A stretch of 42,378 bases of DNA from Desulfovermiculus halophilus DSM 18834 (GTDB lineage Bacteria; Desulfobacterota; Desulfovibrionia; Desulfovibrionales; Desulfothermaceae): contig NZ_JIAK01000025.1 of assembly GCF_000620765.1 (NCBI RefSeq), forward strand, positions 1 through 42,378, given 5' to 3'. The notes beneath the pieces were generated by a model, which was not told where the DNA came from, searched no databases, and saw only the letters and a list, made by a program, of their open reading frames with translations. A program made the position numbers and the translations under genes. Each line of letters opens with the position of its first letter. Position 1 is the stretch's first letter. Below are positions 16,443 to 24,093 of this stretch, piece by piece.

Positions 16443-17063
16443 TTACCTTGATTCAGCCCCTTTCTCTACTTCGGCTCGAATCGCGGCCTCTTCCTCCGGG
16501 CCAAAGACAAAGGACTCCTCAGGCGGGAGGCGGTTTGCCGCCCGCCATTGCTGATGCAGGTCAAAATAGCTTTTCCCGCTCCACTCCTGGGGAGACAGGC
16601 CCAGGGTCCGGGCCTGAGCCCAGATCCGGTCCGGCTCCCCCTCGATCTCCACATAACGGCCGAAGGGCAGTCGATCCAGGCACACCTCGCAACCTCCGGC
16701 CTGCCATTTCTCCCTGACTTTTTGATAGGCAAAGACCACCTCATACCCCAGGCTGAGCAGCAGGCTATGCATGCTCCCGGGATCAACGACCTGAGTCTGG
16801 GTCTCCTCCCAGGTCTTGACCTGAGAGGAGACATGCCCCGGTGTCTTTGCATCCCCTGGGGACTGCTTCAGGCACAGGACCGCCTGCCTGGCCTCCCGAA
16901 GGCGGAGGAGCTTGCCCCCTGCCCGCAGGTGCCGGCCCGGAGTGTCATAGACCCGGTTGTGCTCAAAAACCCGGTGCACGAACCGGGCCTTGTTTTCCTC
17001 CAGGATGGGTCGCAGGCGGTCGAAATCCGAACATGCAAACTTGACTTCCTGTTCCAGGCTCAT
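16443..17063 (-). CDS. CYTH-domain protein (class IV adenylate cyclase / triphosphatase family)
   Basis: 206 residues from ATG 17063, preceded by AAGGA at 8 nt; the ATG at 17093 is less likely. The N-terminal signature LEQEVKF supplies the ExExK motif. Alternating basic and acidic strand motifs line a tunnel: RVYDTPGRHLRAGGKLLRLR, AVLCLKQSP, YQKVREKW, CEVCLDRLPFGRYVEIEGE. These bind triphosphate and divalent metal. Members are either CyaB-like adenylate cyclases or thiamine-triphosphatase-type enzymes; the FGRYVEIEGE block favours the CyaB-like group, but sequence alone does not settle it. The gene end overlaps a small hairpin (GGGGCTGAA / TTCAGCCCC). A large MITE stands directly upstream and may have replaced or moved its promoter. 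Confidence 0.82.
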   Translation of the reverse strand: MSLEQEVKFACSDFDRLRPILEENKARFVHRVFEHNRVYDTPGRHLRAGGKLLRLREARQAVLCLKQSPGDAKTPGHVSSQVKTWEETQTQVVDPGSMHSLLLSLGYEVVFAYQKVREKWQAGGCEVCLDRLPFGRYVEIEGEPDRIWAQARTLGLSPQEWSGKSYFDLHQQWRAANRLPPEESFVFGPEEEAAIRAEVEKGAESR

Positions 17064-17097
17064 AGGATATATCCTTACAGTAGACATCGACAACAGA

Positions 17098-17369
17098 GGT
17101 TCTTCGACGTAGCGTGTGGAGTTCTGGAGTTTGCCATCTCTTCTGTGTGCCCACTTTCGGCCCGGTATTTTCTAAGCCTTGCCAAAGGGGGATCCCTGCC
17201 CCATCCCGGCACTCACGTGCAGATCACTGCTTTCTGTGTGATTAAAGCTTATCATACACGTGAGTGCCGGGTGGCGGGACCAAGAAATTGTGCGGGCCTG
17301 CCGCGCAAGGCACACAGAAGAGACGACAAACTCTTATAGATGCAATTCCACTTTCTGGGTCCAAGAGCC
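17098..17369 (-). mobile_element. R1 MITE, complete copy with target duplication
   Basis: Reverse orientation, about 272 bp. The terminal inverted repeats begin GGTTCTTCGACGTAG and end CTGGGTCCAAGAGCC, each followed inwards by the GTCTCTTCTGTGTGCC-type block. The inner inverted repeat is CACTCACGTG / CACGTGAGTG. The flanks CGACAACA (17088-17095) and CGACAACA (17370-17377) are an exact 8-bp duplication, with two extra bases (GA) at the left. No transposase is encoded. Confidence 0.85.
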
Positions 17370-17389
17370 CGACAACACAGGGGCTGGAC

Positions 17390-18070
17390 ATGAAGCACCA
17401 GGATCTCGAGCAGCTGCGGAGCCGATTGCCGCGGCATCCCAACATCATGGGCAAAAGCAGATACCTCAATGCCGCCGTGCTCATTCCCCTGATTGAGGTA
17501 AACCGGGAGTACTCCTTCCTCTTCCAGAAACGGGCGGCCCATATCCGCCAGGGCGGCGAGGTCAGCTTTCCAGGCGGGGAGTTTGAGCCGGAGAACGATC
17601 AGTCCTGCCGGGAGGCGGCCCTGCGCGAGGCTGAAGAAGAGCTGGGGATCTCCAGGGACAGGATCCATATCCTGGGCCGCCTGGACAAATTTATCTCGGC
17701 CCGGGGGGTGACAGTGGACAGCTTCGTGGCCACCTTGGACCTTGGCTCCCTGGATGACCTGCACCCGGACCGCAACGAAGTGGAACGCCTGTTCATGCTC
17801 CCGGTGTCTTTTTTTGAGCACCATCCGGCCTGCACGTATGAATTGGAGCTGGAGATCAAGCCCTGGTCCAAAAGCGAGGGAAGCAAAGAGATCGAGCACC
17901 TGCCGGTGGATGCCCTGGGCCTGCCCGCCAGATACAAAAAGCCCTGGCCCGGTCTGGCCCACAGAGTCCTGGTCTATCAGACTCCGGAAGAGGTGGTGTG
18001 GGGATTAACCGCGGAACTGGTCAACGAAGTGATCACCCTGCTGCATGAGGGCACCAGGGCTCCGACCTGA
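17390..18070 (+). CDS. Nudix hydrolase, CoA-pyrophosphatase-like (NUDT7/8 type)
   Basis: 226 residues from ATG 17390, with AGGGG 7 nt upstream. The longer open frame back to 17264 runs through the R1 element and is not original coding sequence. The UPF0035-like segment FQKRAAHIRQGGEVSFPGG is followed by the Nudix box end LREAEEELGI; together they mark CoA and acyl-CoA diphosphatases, which yield phosphopantetheine and 3',5'-ADP. The C-terminal half (FMLPVSFFEHHP, VWGLTAELVNEVI) also matches this group. The enzyme is cytoplasmic. The R1 insertion stands 20 bp before the start, so transcription may now begin within or beyond the MITE. Confidence 0.86.
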   Translation: MKHQDLEQLRSRLPRHPNIMGKSRYLNAAVLIPLIEVNREYSFLFQKRAAHIRQGGEVSFPGGEFEPENDQSCREAALREAEEELGISRDRIHILGRLDKFISARGVTVDSFVATLDLGSLDDLHPDRNEVERLFMLPVSFFEHHPACTYELELEIKPWSKSEGSKEIEHLPVDALGLPARYKKPWPGLAHRVLVYQTPEEVVWGLTAELVNEVITLLHEGTRAPT

Positions 18071-18138
18071 ACCGAACCCAATGCCCCCCGGACGCATACC
18101 CGGCCCGCAGGGCTGCCATGCCCTTCGTCCGCCCCCGG

Positions 18139-18909
18139 TCAGTTTTCCTTCTCAATGCAGGCATAGGCATTGTGGTCGTGGATGGACTCAAAGCTCTCCA
18201 CTTCCGCCTGGAACCAATGGATCAAGGGATGCTCCTTGAGCCGGGTGGCTACGTTTCGGACCACGTCTTCCACAAAGGCTGGATTGTCAAAGGCCGACTC
18301 GGTGACGAACTTCTCGTCCACCCGCTTGAGCAGTGAATAGACCGGAGAGGAGGCCGAGCCCTGGGCGATCTGGATCAAGTCTTCGAGCCAGAGAAGCCCG
18401 TCGAACCTGGCCTTGATCTTGACCATGGCCCGCTGACTGTGGGCCCCCTGGGAACTGATGGCCAGGGAACAGGGGCACACGGTCATCACCGGGACATTGA
18501 CGCTGACATACATGGTGGGTTTCCCGGCCTCCAGCTCTCCGGAAAAGCTGCACACATACTGCATGAGACTGGGGCTGCCGCTCTGGGGGGCCTGTTGGGC
18601 CAGAAAGAAGGGGAACTCAAAGGTCAGATGCGAACGCCTGGCTTCCAGCCGGACCTGGACATCCTCCAGCAGCTGCTTGAAGCTGTGGTAGTCCAAGACT
18701 CCGGTCCAGGCCTGCAGGGCCTCCAGGAACCTGCTCATGTGGGTGCCCTTGAACTGACTGGGCAGATCCACGTACAGATCCACCTGGGTCACTGTGTGCT
18801 GCACGCCGTCATTCTTGTTCCTGACCACCAGCGGATACCGCAGTCCCTTGACCCCTACCCGGTCAATGGGGATATGCACCCCTGAAGGGCTGTTCTGTAC
18901 ATCTTGCAT
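18139..18909 (-). CDS. folE2: GTP cyclohydrolase FolE2 (type IB)
   Basis: 256 residues, the usual length. It catalyses GTP to dihydroneopterin triphosphate, the first step of folate synthesis. Recognisable motifs: [15 protein letters not shown] near the N terminus, [15 protein letters not shown], the metal-binding VMTVCPCS and GAHSQRA, and the C-terminal HDHNAYA. FolE2 can use metals other than zinc and replaces FolE under zinc limitation in other bacteria. Its start codon follows the nikR stop with no intervening base, so it is translated from the same mRNA as the nickel regulator. It is the last gene of the pair; no terminator hairpin was recognised. Confidence 0.93.
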   Translation of the reverse strand: MQDVQNSPSGVHIPIDRVGVKGLRYPLVVRNKNDGVQHTVTQVDLYVDLPSQFKGTHMSRFLEALQAWTGVLDYHSFKQLLEDVQVRLEARRSHLTFEFPFFLAQQAPQSGSPSLMQYVCSFSGELEAGKPTMYVSVNVPVMTVCPCSLAISSQGAHSQRAMVKIKARFDGLLWLEDLIQIAQGSASSPVYSLLKRVDEKFVTESAFDNPAFVEDVVRNVATRLKEHPLIHWFQAEVESFESIHDHNAYACIEKEN

Positions 18910-19329
18910 CTAGCTTAGATCCTTTCCTGTAGTGGACAAGCTCAACTTTCCGTGCTTGATGCCCCTGGTGGATGTCAAGCGCCGGGCGACGGAGCGCACA
19001 TCCTTGACCGGACCGCGCAGCACGAGAACCTCCATACAGTTGTGGGCGTCAATGTGCACATGCAAAGAGGTGATTATGATGTCCAGGGCCTGATGCTGGA
19101 TCTCGGTCATCTTCTGGGCCAGATCGCTCTGATGGTGGTTGTAGACCAGGGTCAGGGTCCCGGTGACCTCCTGATTCTGATCCTCCCACTCCTTTTGGAC
19201 CAGCTCCTTGCGGATCAGGTCCCGGATGGCTTCAGACCTGGTCTGATAGCACCGCTCCTCGCAAATCTTGTCGAAACGCTCCAAGAGATCGGAGTCCAGG
19301 GAAACTCCAAACCGGATGGTCTCACCCAT
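18910..19329 (-). CDS. nikR: NikR, nickel-responsive transcription regulator
   Basis: 139 residues, normal length. The N-terminal ribbon-helix-helix domain reads [20 protein letters not shown] and [14 protein letters not shown]. The C-terminal ACT-like domain carries the nickel ligands His79, His90, His92 and Cys98 in [17 protein letters not shown]; all four are present, shifted by three from E. coli numbering. Such proteins repress nickel uptake, and in some species hydrogenase genes, when nickel is abundant. The start context is clear (AGGAGGGTG before the ATG). It is immediately upstream of folE2 and 1.2 kb from a hydrogenase operon on the other strand. No canonical GTATGA-type operator was recognised nearby. 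Confidence 0.94.
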   Translation of the reverse strand: MGETIRFGVSLDSDLLERFDKICEERCYQTRSEAIRDLIRKELVQKEWEDQNQEVTGTLTLVYNHHQSDLAQKMTEIQHQALDIIITSLHVHIDAHNCMEVLVLRGPVKDVRSVARRLTSTRGIKHGKLSLSTTGKDLS

Positions 19330-19445
19330 TGCACACCCTCCTTAACATAGCACCGCGCTTCAGCAAGCGGTTTCGCCTCCCCTTCCTACCAACAGCTGCC
19401 CCAAGAGTCCAGGCGGAAATGACAGCCATTGAGGCCCATGTCCCG

Positions 19446-19514
19446 GTTGGGATAATCCAAATCGAAATCGGGATCGAAATCGAAAGAATACGTCATTCGG
19501 TGCAGGAGGAACCC
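19446..19514 (+). repeat. R2 repeat copy 2, truncated
   Basis: GGATAATCCAAATCG, then AAATCGGGATCG hexamers and AAAGAATACGTCATTCGG, GCAGGAGGAACCC. It stops at the AACCC point where an R1-like end fragment begins. Confidence 0.75.
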
Positions 19515-19546
19515 GGCTCTTCGACACAGGAACTGGAATAGCATTC
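19515..19546 (+). mobile_element. R1 end fragment
   Basis: GGCTCTTCGACACAGGAAC and TGGAATAGCATTC resemble the first 32 bp of R1. The rest is missing; the sequence passes directly into the R3 hairpin composite. Confidence 0.5.
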
Positions 19547-19550
19547 TTTA

Positions 19551-19692
19551 TCGTTCCCACGCTCCGCGTGGGAACTTCTTCCGGACGCTCCAACGTCCAC
19601 CAAAAAGACCGCAGAGCGGTCAAAAAAGCTCCCACGCGGAGCGTTGGAGCCATAAACAGGCCTCAGAGGGCGAATGATTATTCGCCCCTACA
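19551..19692. repeat. R3 hairpin composite, copy 1
   Basis: GTTCCCACGCTCCGCGTGG palindrome, then GGACGCTCCAACGTCC hairpin, GACCGCAGAGCGGTC hairpin and CTCCCACGCGGAGCGTTGG. A GGGCGAATGATTATTCGCCC hairpin follows at 19669-19688. The second copy of the main block is at 36007. Such GTTCCCACGC units are dispersed in many proteobacterial genomes. Confidence 0.75.
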
Positions 19693-19754
19693 CCCCGACT
19701 CGCCAGATTCTTGCTGGATCAAGGTGACGGCTTCTTGCTGATGACAAATATATG

Positions 19755-19950
19755 ATAACAGATAGTTGGGATACTCCAAATCGAAATCGGTATCGATATC
19801 GGTATCGAAATCGAAAGAATACGTCATTCGGTGCAGGAGGAACCCTCAGCTTATGGATATCGATCCCGATAGCGATTTCGATCCCGAAGAAAGAAAATCA
19901 CAACAATCGGATGCACTGGACGCCCATTCTTCGCCCCAGTAATCCTCAGC
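19755..19950 (+). repeat. R2 repeat copy 3, complete
   Basis: ACAGATAGTTGGGATA, CCAAATCG and hexamers of ATCGAA/ATCGGT type, CATTCGGTGCAGGAGGAACC, a second hexamer block (GATCCCGATAGCGATTTCG), AAGAAAGAAAATCACAACAA and an end hairpin near CCAGTAATCCTCAGC. One frame stays open through it, but this follows from the 6-bp period. Confidence 0.8.
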
Positions 19951-20550
19951 GTTGGCAGCTGAGAACAAATTCCGGCCAATATATTGACGCCCTCTCCAAA
20001 CCGAGGTACATCTAATATAAGGTTAATTCATTTTTTTGAATTGCAATCTTGTGAAAGATGTGTCAAAATATTATCTTCACAGGCGCTGCACTTTTTGCAC
20101 AATTTTCCCTGCGAAAACAAAGGGAAAAGTCTTGATTGAGGCAGGCACACCCTTTCGGTCAGGCAAGTGCATCTTGTGCGAAACGAAAACCCAAAACACA
20201 CTTACATACTGCTTGTGAATATAATAACAAATCCACATGCCTGCCAAGGCGCAGGCAGGCTCGGGCTGACGAAGCATGAACATAATACTGCATCGAGATT
20301 TTGGCTCTTTTCCGTCATTCCCGCCCAGGAACGTCATCCCGGACTCCGATCCGGGGCCAGAATCCGGTTCTTTCTGTATGGTCATGACGAGCCACGCGTC
20401 CCGCGTGGTTGCGATGTATCCAGAAATCGGGGCCGGGCAATAGTGAAACGACGGAAACGGCACACGGCTCTTATCTTTCGCTGTAGCGCCAATACTTTAT
20501 AGGAAAATCAGGATGTTAGAGCATTATTTTTCTACAAAAAAGGGGGCAAT
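19951..20550. other. Region upstream of the hydrogenase operon
   Basis: An AT-rich stretch (20000-20230) is followed by an R5 motif (CATGCCTGCCAAGGCGCAGG, 20236-20278) and unremarkable sequence. A spaced palindrome TGTGAA...TTCACA lies at about 20050-20081. The operon promoter must be here, but no NikR, sigma-54 or FNR-type site could be assigned. A 60-codon frame at 20036-20218 has two CxxC motifs but no ribosome-binding site. Confidence 0.35.
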
Positions 20551-21666
20551 ATGAAAGACAGTGATTTTCAGGCGGTTAAGGATCGATTGGGCGACGTTTC
20601 CAGACGAGATTTCATCAAGTTCTGCTCTATCATGGCTGCGGGCATGGGCCTGCCCCTGAGCGCTGGGAAAGATCTGGCCGCGGCGGTCACCGACCCCCAG
20701 CGTCCGCCGGTCATCTGGCTCTCCGGCCAGGAGTGCACCGGATGCACCGAATCCCTCCTCCGTCCCTTTCATTTGACCCTTGAGCACCTCATCCTGGATC
20801 TCATCTCCCTGGAATACAACGAGACCCTCAATGCCGGCGCGGGCCACCAGGCTGAGGAACACAAGGAGAAGATGATCGAAAAGCACGCCGGAAAATTCAT
20901 CCTGGTCATCGAGGGCGCGATTCCGACCAAGGACGACGGGATTTACTGCCAGATAGCCGGACGGCCGTTCGTTAACATCGTTCAGGAGACCGCGGCCCAG
21001 GCAGGCGCGGTCATCGCCATCGGATCCTGCGCGGCCTGGGGCGGGATTGCCGCAGCCGAACCCAATCCCACAGGAGCCAAGGGCGCCCCCCAGGTCTTGA
21101 CCGACACCACTGTACTCACTGTCCCGGGCTGCCCTCCGAACGCCTACAATTTCGTGTCCACTGTGGCCTACTTTTTGACCTACAACAAGCTTCCGGCCAT
21201 GGACGCCAAGGGCCGCCCCAAGTTCGCCTACGACCGGCTGATCCATGAAAACTGCGAACGCCGTCCCCATTTCGACGCCGGACGGTTTGCGGAAAAGTTT
21301 GGGGACGAGGGACACCAGAAGGGCTGGTGCCTGTACAAGCTGGGCTGCAAGGGGCCGGTCACCTACAACAACTGCTCCATCAAGGGATTCAACGATGTGG
21401 ATACCTGGCCGGTGGATACCGGACACCCCTGTTTTGGTTGCAGCGAGGCCGGAATCGGCTTCCATGTTCCCCAGTTCACCCAGGCCGACTTGACCCGGGA
21501 GAGCCTGATCACTCCAGCCGCCACTCCGGCCGGAATTGAGTACGAGCGGGGAGGCGGGATCTCCGCAGCAGCGGCGGGCCTGGCTGGGGCAGCTGTCGGC
21601 GCGGCCGCCGGGGCAACCGCCGTAGCCGCGGGCAAGCTCAAATCTTCAGACGACCAGGACTCATAA
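20551..21666 (+). CDS. hybO: [NiFe] hydrogenase small subunit, HybO-like, Tat-exported
   Basis: 371 residues; AGGGGG precedes the ATG by 5 nt. The twin-arginine signal SRRDFIKFCSIMAAG (Arg18-Arg19) exports the folded heterodimer. Iron-sulfur ligands are seen in order: ECTGC (Cys62, Cys65), GSCAAWGGI, PGCPPN, then ENCERRPHFD, GWCLYKLGCKGP, NNCS and HPCFGCSE, as in the three-cluster periplasmic type. The last 40 residues are Ala/Gly-rich and hydrophobic, a probable membrane anchor as in HybO. It passes electrons from the large subunit to HybA and HybB. First gene of the operon; hybA starts 17 bp later. Confidence 0.94.
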   Translation: MKDSDFQAVKDRLGDVSRRDFIKFCSIMAAGMGLPLSAGKDLAAAVTDPQRPPVIWLSGQECTGCTESLLRPFHLTLEHLILDLISLEYNETLNAGAGHQAEEHKEKMIEKHAGKFILVIEGAIPTKDDGIYCQIAGRPFVNIVQETAAQAGAVIAIGSCAAWGGIAAAEPNPTGAKGAPQVLTDTTVLTVPGCPPNAYNFVSTVAYFLTYNKLPAMDAKGRPKFAYDRLIHENCERRPHFDAGRFAEKFGDEGHQKGWCLYKLGCKGPVTYNNCSIKGFNDVDTWPVDTGHPCFGCSEAGIGFHVPQFTQADLTRESLITPAATPAGIEYERGGGISAAAAGLAGAAVGAAAGATAVAAGKLKSSDDQDS

Positions 21667-21682
21667 CACGGGGGAATGAAGA

Positions 21683-22618
21683 ATGAGCATTAAACGGCGA
21701 GATTTCTTAAAAACTGCCGCCGGCAGCAGCCTGCTCCTGGCCGCCGGGACCTCCACCGCCTGGGGCGCTTCGGCCCAGGACGAGCTGCCCCCCAAGGCCC
21801 TGGGCATCCTCTACGACTCCAATCTGTGCATCGGCTGCCAGGCCTGCATGACGGCCTGCAAGCGGGCCAACGACATGCCTGCCGAGCACTCCGGGCCCAA
21901 CTCCATATGGGACAACCCCCTGGACCTCTCGGCCAAGACCCTGAACATCATCAAGATGTACACCTCCGGAGAGGAGCAGGCCTTTGTCAAACGCCAGTGC
22001 ATGCACTGTCTGGAGCCAGCATGCGCCGCCGCCTGTCCGGTCTCAGCCCTGCGCAAGGACCCCGAGACCGGGGTGGTCACCTACGACAAGGACGCCTGCA
22101 TCGGCTGCCGCTACTGCCAGATAGCCTGTCCCTACAACGTGCCCAAGTTCGAATGGGACGATCCCTTTCCCCAGATCCAGAAATGCCAGCTCTGCGACCA
22201 TCTGTACGATCAGGGCCGCTACGCCGCCTGCTGTGAGGCCTGCCCCACCGGGGCATCCCTCTTCGGCCCGGTGAAGGACCTGCAGGAAGAGGCCCAGCGC
22301 CGGCTGCTCATGGAGCCCGGCCGGTACTACGAGTTCCCGGTCAATCACATCCAGAAGGGAAGCGCGGTCCGGCACCGGGCCAAGGCATACGTAGACCACA
22401 TCTACGGGGCGCAGGAGCTGGGCGGGACCCAGGTCATGCTCCTGGCCGGGACCGATTTCCAGAACCTCGGCCTTCCGGAACTCAAGGCCACCTCCTATGT
22501 CCGGGACCTGGAAGGGATATCCAAGGGGCTGTACAAGTATATGCTCTACCCTGTCGCGGCCCTGGGCGGTTTGCTCTATGTGGTCAAAAAGCGGGGCGGG
22601 CATGACGAGAGACCCTAG
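21683..22618 (+). CDS. hybA: HybA-like periplasmic [4Fe-4S] electron-transfer protein
   Basis: 311 residues. A Tat signal (KRRDFLKTAAGSSLLLAAG) exports it. Four cluster motifs follow: CIGCQACMTACK from Cys49, CMHCLEPACAAACP, CIGCRYCQIACP and CQLCDHLYDQGRYAACCEACP, consistent with four [4Fe-4S] clusters. A C-terminal membrane segment (MLYPVAALGGLLYVV) anchors it, as in HybA. It links the hydrogenase heterodimer to the membrane protein HybB. A gap of nearly 200 bp separates it from hybB, unusually long inside this operon type; the gap contains no supported gene. Confidence 0.94.
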   Translation: MSIKRRDFLKTAAGSSLLLAAGTSTAWGASAQDELPPKALGILYDSNLCIGCQACMTACKRANDMPAEHSGPNSIWDNPLDLSAKTLNIIKMYTSGEEQAFVKRQCMHCLEPACAAACPVSALRKDPETGVVTYDKDACIGCRYCQIACPYNVPKFEWDDPFPQIQKCQLCDHLYDQGRYAACCEACPTGASLFGPVKDLQEEAQRRLLMEPGRYYEFPVNHIQKGSAVRHRAKAYVDHIYGAQELGGTQVMLLAGTDFQNLGLPELKATSYVRDLEGISKGLYKYMLYPVAALGGLLYVVKKRGGHDERP

Positions 22619-22815
22619 TTGCACATGTATTAAACCGCATTCTCTCTCCAGCCAGGGCGAGATCCCGGAAGTGATCCCCGTTATTGCCCGGCTGCTTGAG
22701 GGAAAAGGCCTGCTTTCCCGGACAGGACTGCATGCCCGTTTCCTGGAATGATACCGGATAGAGCCTGCGGGAAAGGCCAAAAGTACCGACAACTTCTTTG
22801 ATACAGGAGTACACT

Positions 22816-23961
22816 ATGGCAGAAGCACGACCAGCCGGAGGACGGGTGCTGACGGTTCCCTTTGTCATTGGGATTGCCGTCATCCTCATCGCCGGCATAT
22901 ACATGGCAAAGCGCTTTATATACGGCCTGGGCCCGGTCACCGGGATGAACGACGGCTTCCCCTGGGGGCTGTGGATCGCGTATGACGTAAACGTGGGCAC
23001 CGCCTTCGCCTGCGGGGGATACGCCATGGCCGTGCTCATCTATATCTTCAACCGCTTCGAGTACAGTCCGCTGCTCAAGCCGGCCATCCTGACCAGCATG
23101 TTCGGCTACATCCTGGGGGGATTCTCGGTGTTCATCGATATCGGCCGCTACTGGCAGATGCACAACGTCTTTCTCCCCTGGCACGCAAATGTCCATTCCG
23201 CGCTTTTTGAAGTGGCCCTGTGCATCGCCACCTACTGCCTGGTCCTGCTCATCGAGTTCGCCCCGGTGGTTTTCAAGCGCTACCCGATCAAGGATCTGGA
23301 GACCAAGCTGAACCGGATTCTTTTTGTCTTCGTCGCCCTGGGCATGCTTCTGCCCACCATGCACCAATCGTCCCTGGGCAGCCTCATGGTCCTGGCCGGC
23401 GCCAAGCTCTCCCCTCTGTGGTGGAGCAAGCTCTTGCCCCTGTTCTTCCTTATGGCCGCCATGCTCCTGGGCTACGCCATCGTCATCTTCGAAACCTCCC
23501 TGTCCAGCCTGCGATTCAACACCCCGCATGAACTGAAGATCGTGCGCAGGCTGTCCAGTATTGTTCCCTGGGTCCTGGGCGTGTTCATCCTGATGCGCAT
23601 CCAGGACATCAACGCCCAGGGAGCCCTGGGACTGGCCTTTCAGGGCGATCTGGCCGGAAACATGTTCTTGATCGAGATGGGTCTTATGCTTGTGGGGCTC
23701 TTGCTCATCGCTCTTCCCGGCAATCGGCAGGACCCGACCAAAGTCCTCTGGTCCGCCCTCTGCATCCTGCTCGGGGTGGGGCTGTACCGTTTCAACGCCT
23801 ACATCATCGGCTACGACCCGGGCAACGGCTGGCATTACTTCCCGGCCGTCGGAGAGCTGATGATCACCCTGGGCATCATCGCGGTGGAGATCCTGGGCTA
23901 TTTATGGATCGTGAAACGATTTCCGGTCCTGGCCCTGCCGGAGAGACCCCAAAGGGCATAG
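22816..23961 (+). CDS. hybB: HybB, NrfD-like membrane subunit of the hydrogenase
   Basis: 381 residues from ATG 22816, with AGGAG 5 nt upstream; the in-frame TTG at 22798 is less likely. About ten membrane segments are visible, beginning VLTVPFVIGIAVILIAGIYM and ending LMITLGIIAVEILGYLWIV. Conserved features of the NrfD/PsrC family include GMNDGFPWGLWIAYDV, the GGYAMAV segment and the MHQSSLGSLMVL motif. These proteins have no cofactor; they take electrons from HybA and exchange them and protons with the menaquinone pool. This points to H2 uptake linked to quinone reduction, or the reverse reaction. hybC follows after about 130 bp. Confidence 0.94.
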   Translation: MAEARPAGGRVLTVPFVIGIAVILIAGIYMAKRFIYGLGPVTGMNDGFPWGLWIAYDVNVGTAFACGGYAMAVLIYIFNRFEYSPLLKPAILTSMFGYILGGFSVFIDIGRYWQMHNVFLPWHANVHSALFEVALCIATYCLVLLIEFAPVVFKRYPIKDLETKLNRILFVFVALGMLLPTMHQSSLGSLMVLAGAKLSPLWWSKLLPLFFLMAAMLLGYAIVIFETSLSSLRFNTPHELKIVRRLSSIVPWVLGVFILMRIQDINAQGALGLAFQGDLAGNMFLIEMGLMLVGLLLIALPGNRQDPTKVLWSALCILLGVGLYRFNAYIIGYDPGNGWHYFPAVGELMITLGIIAVEILGYLWIVKRFPVLALPERPQRA

Positions 23962-24093
23962 CCCCGGAAACACGCTTTATCCGGGCCGACGGATTGCCCG
24001 GCCTTTAGAAATCATCAGGACGCCCGCGGCAGCCTCCGAATCTGATCTGCGGCAGACAACTGATCACTCATGACCGTTTCAAGGAGCAGCATA

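Noticed and set aside
17264-17389. N-terminal extension of the Nudix protein
   Set aside because: The extra codons run through the R1 terminal repeat; the ATG at 17390 has its own ribosome-binding site and fits the family start.
19752-20015. 87-codon frame through R2 copy 3 as a gene
   Set aside because: The open frame comes from the 6-bp period of the repeat, and there is no ribosome-binding site.
20050-20081. TGTGAA...TTCACA palindrome as a CRP/FNR-type site
   Set aside because: The half-sites are about 20 bases apart, too far for this protein family, and it is 470 bp from the hydrogenase start.
20036-20218. 60-codon frame with two CxxC motifs upstream of hybO
   Set aside because: TTG start without ribosome-binding site in AT-rich DNA; the Cys pairs could be chance.
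20279-20550. NikR operator before the hydrogenase operon
   Set aside because: No GTATGA-N16-TCATAC or GTGTTAC-type pair was found by reading; a matrix scan could revise this.
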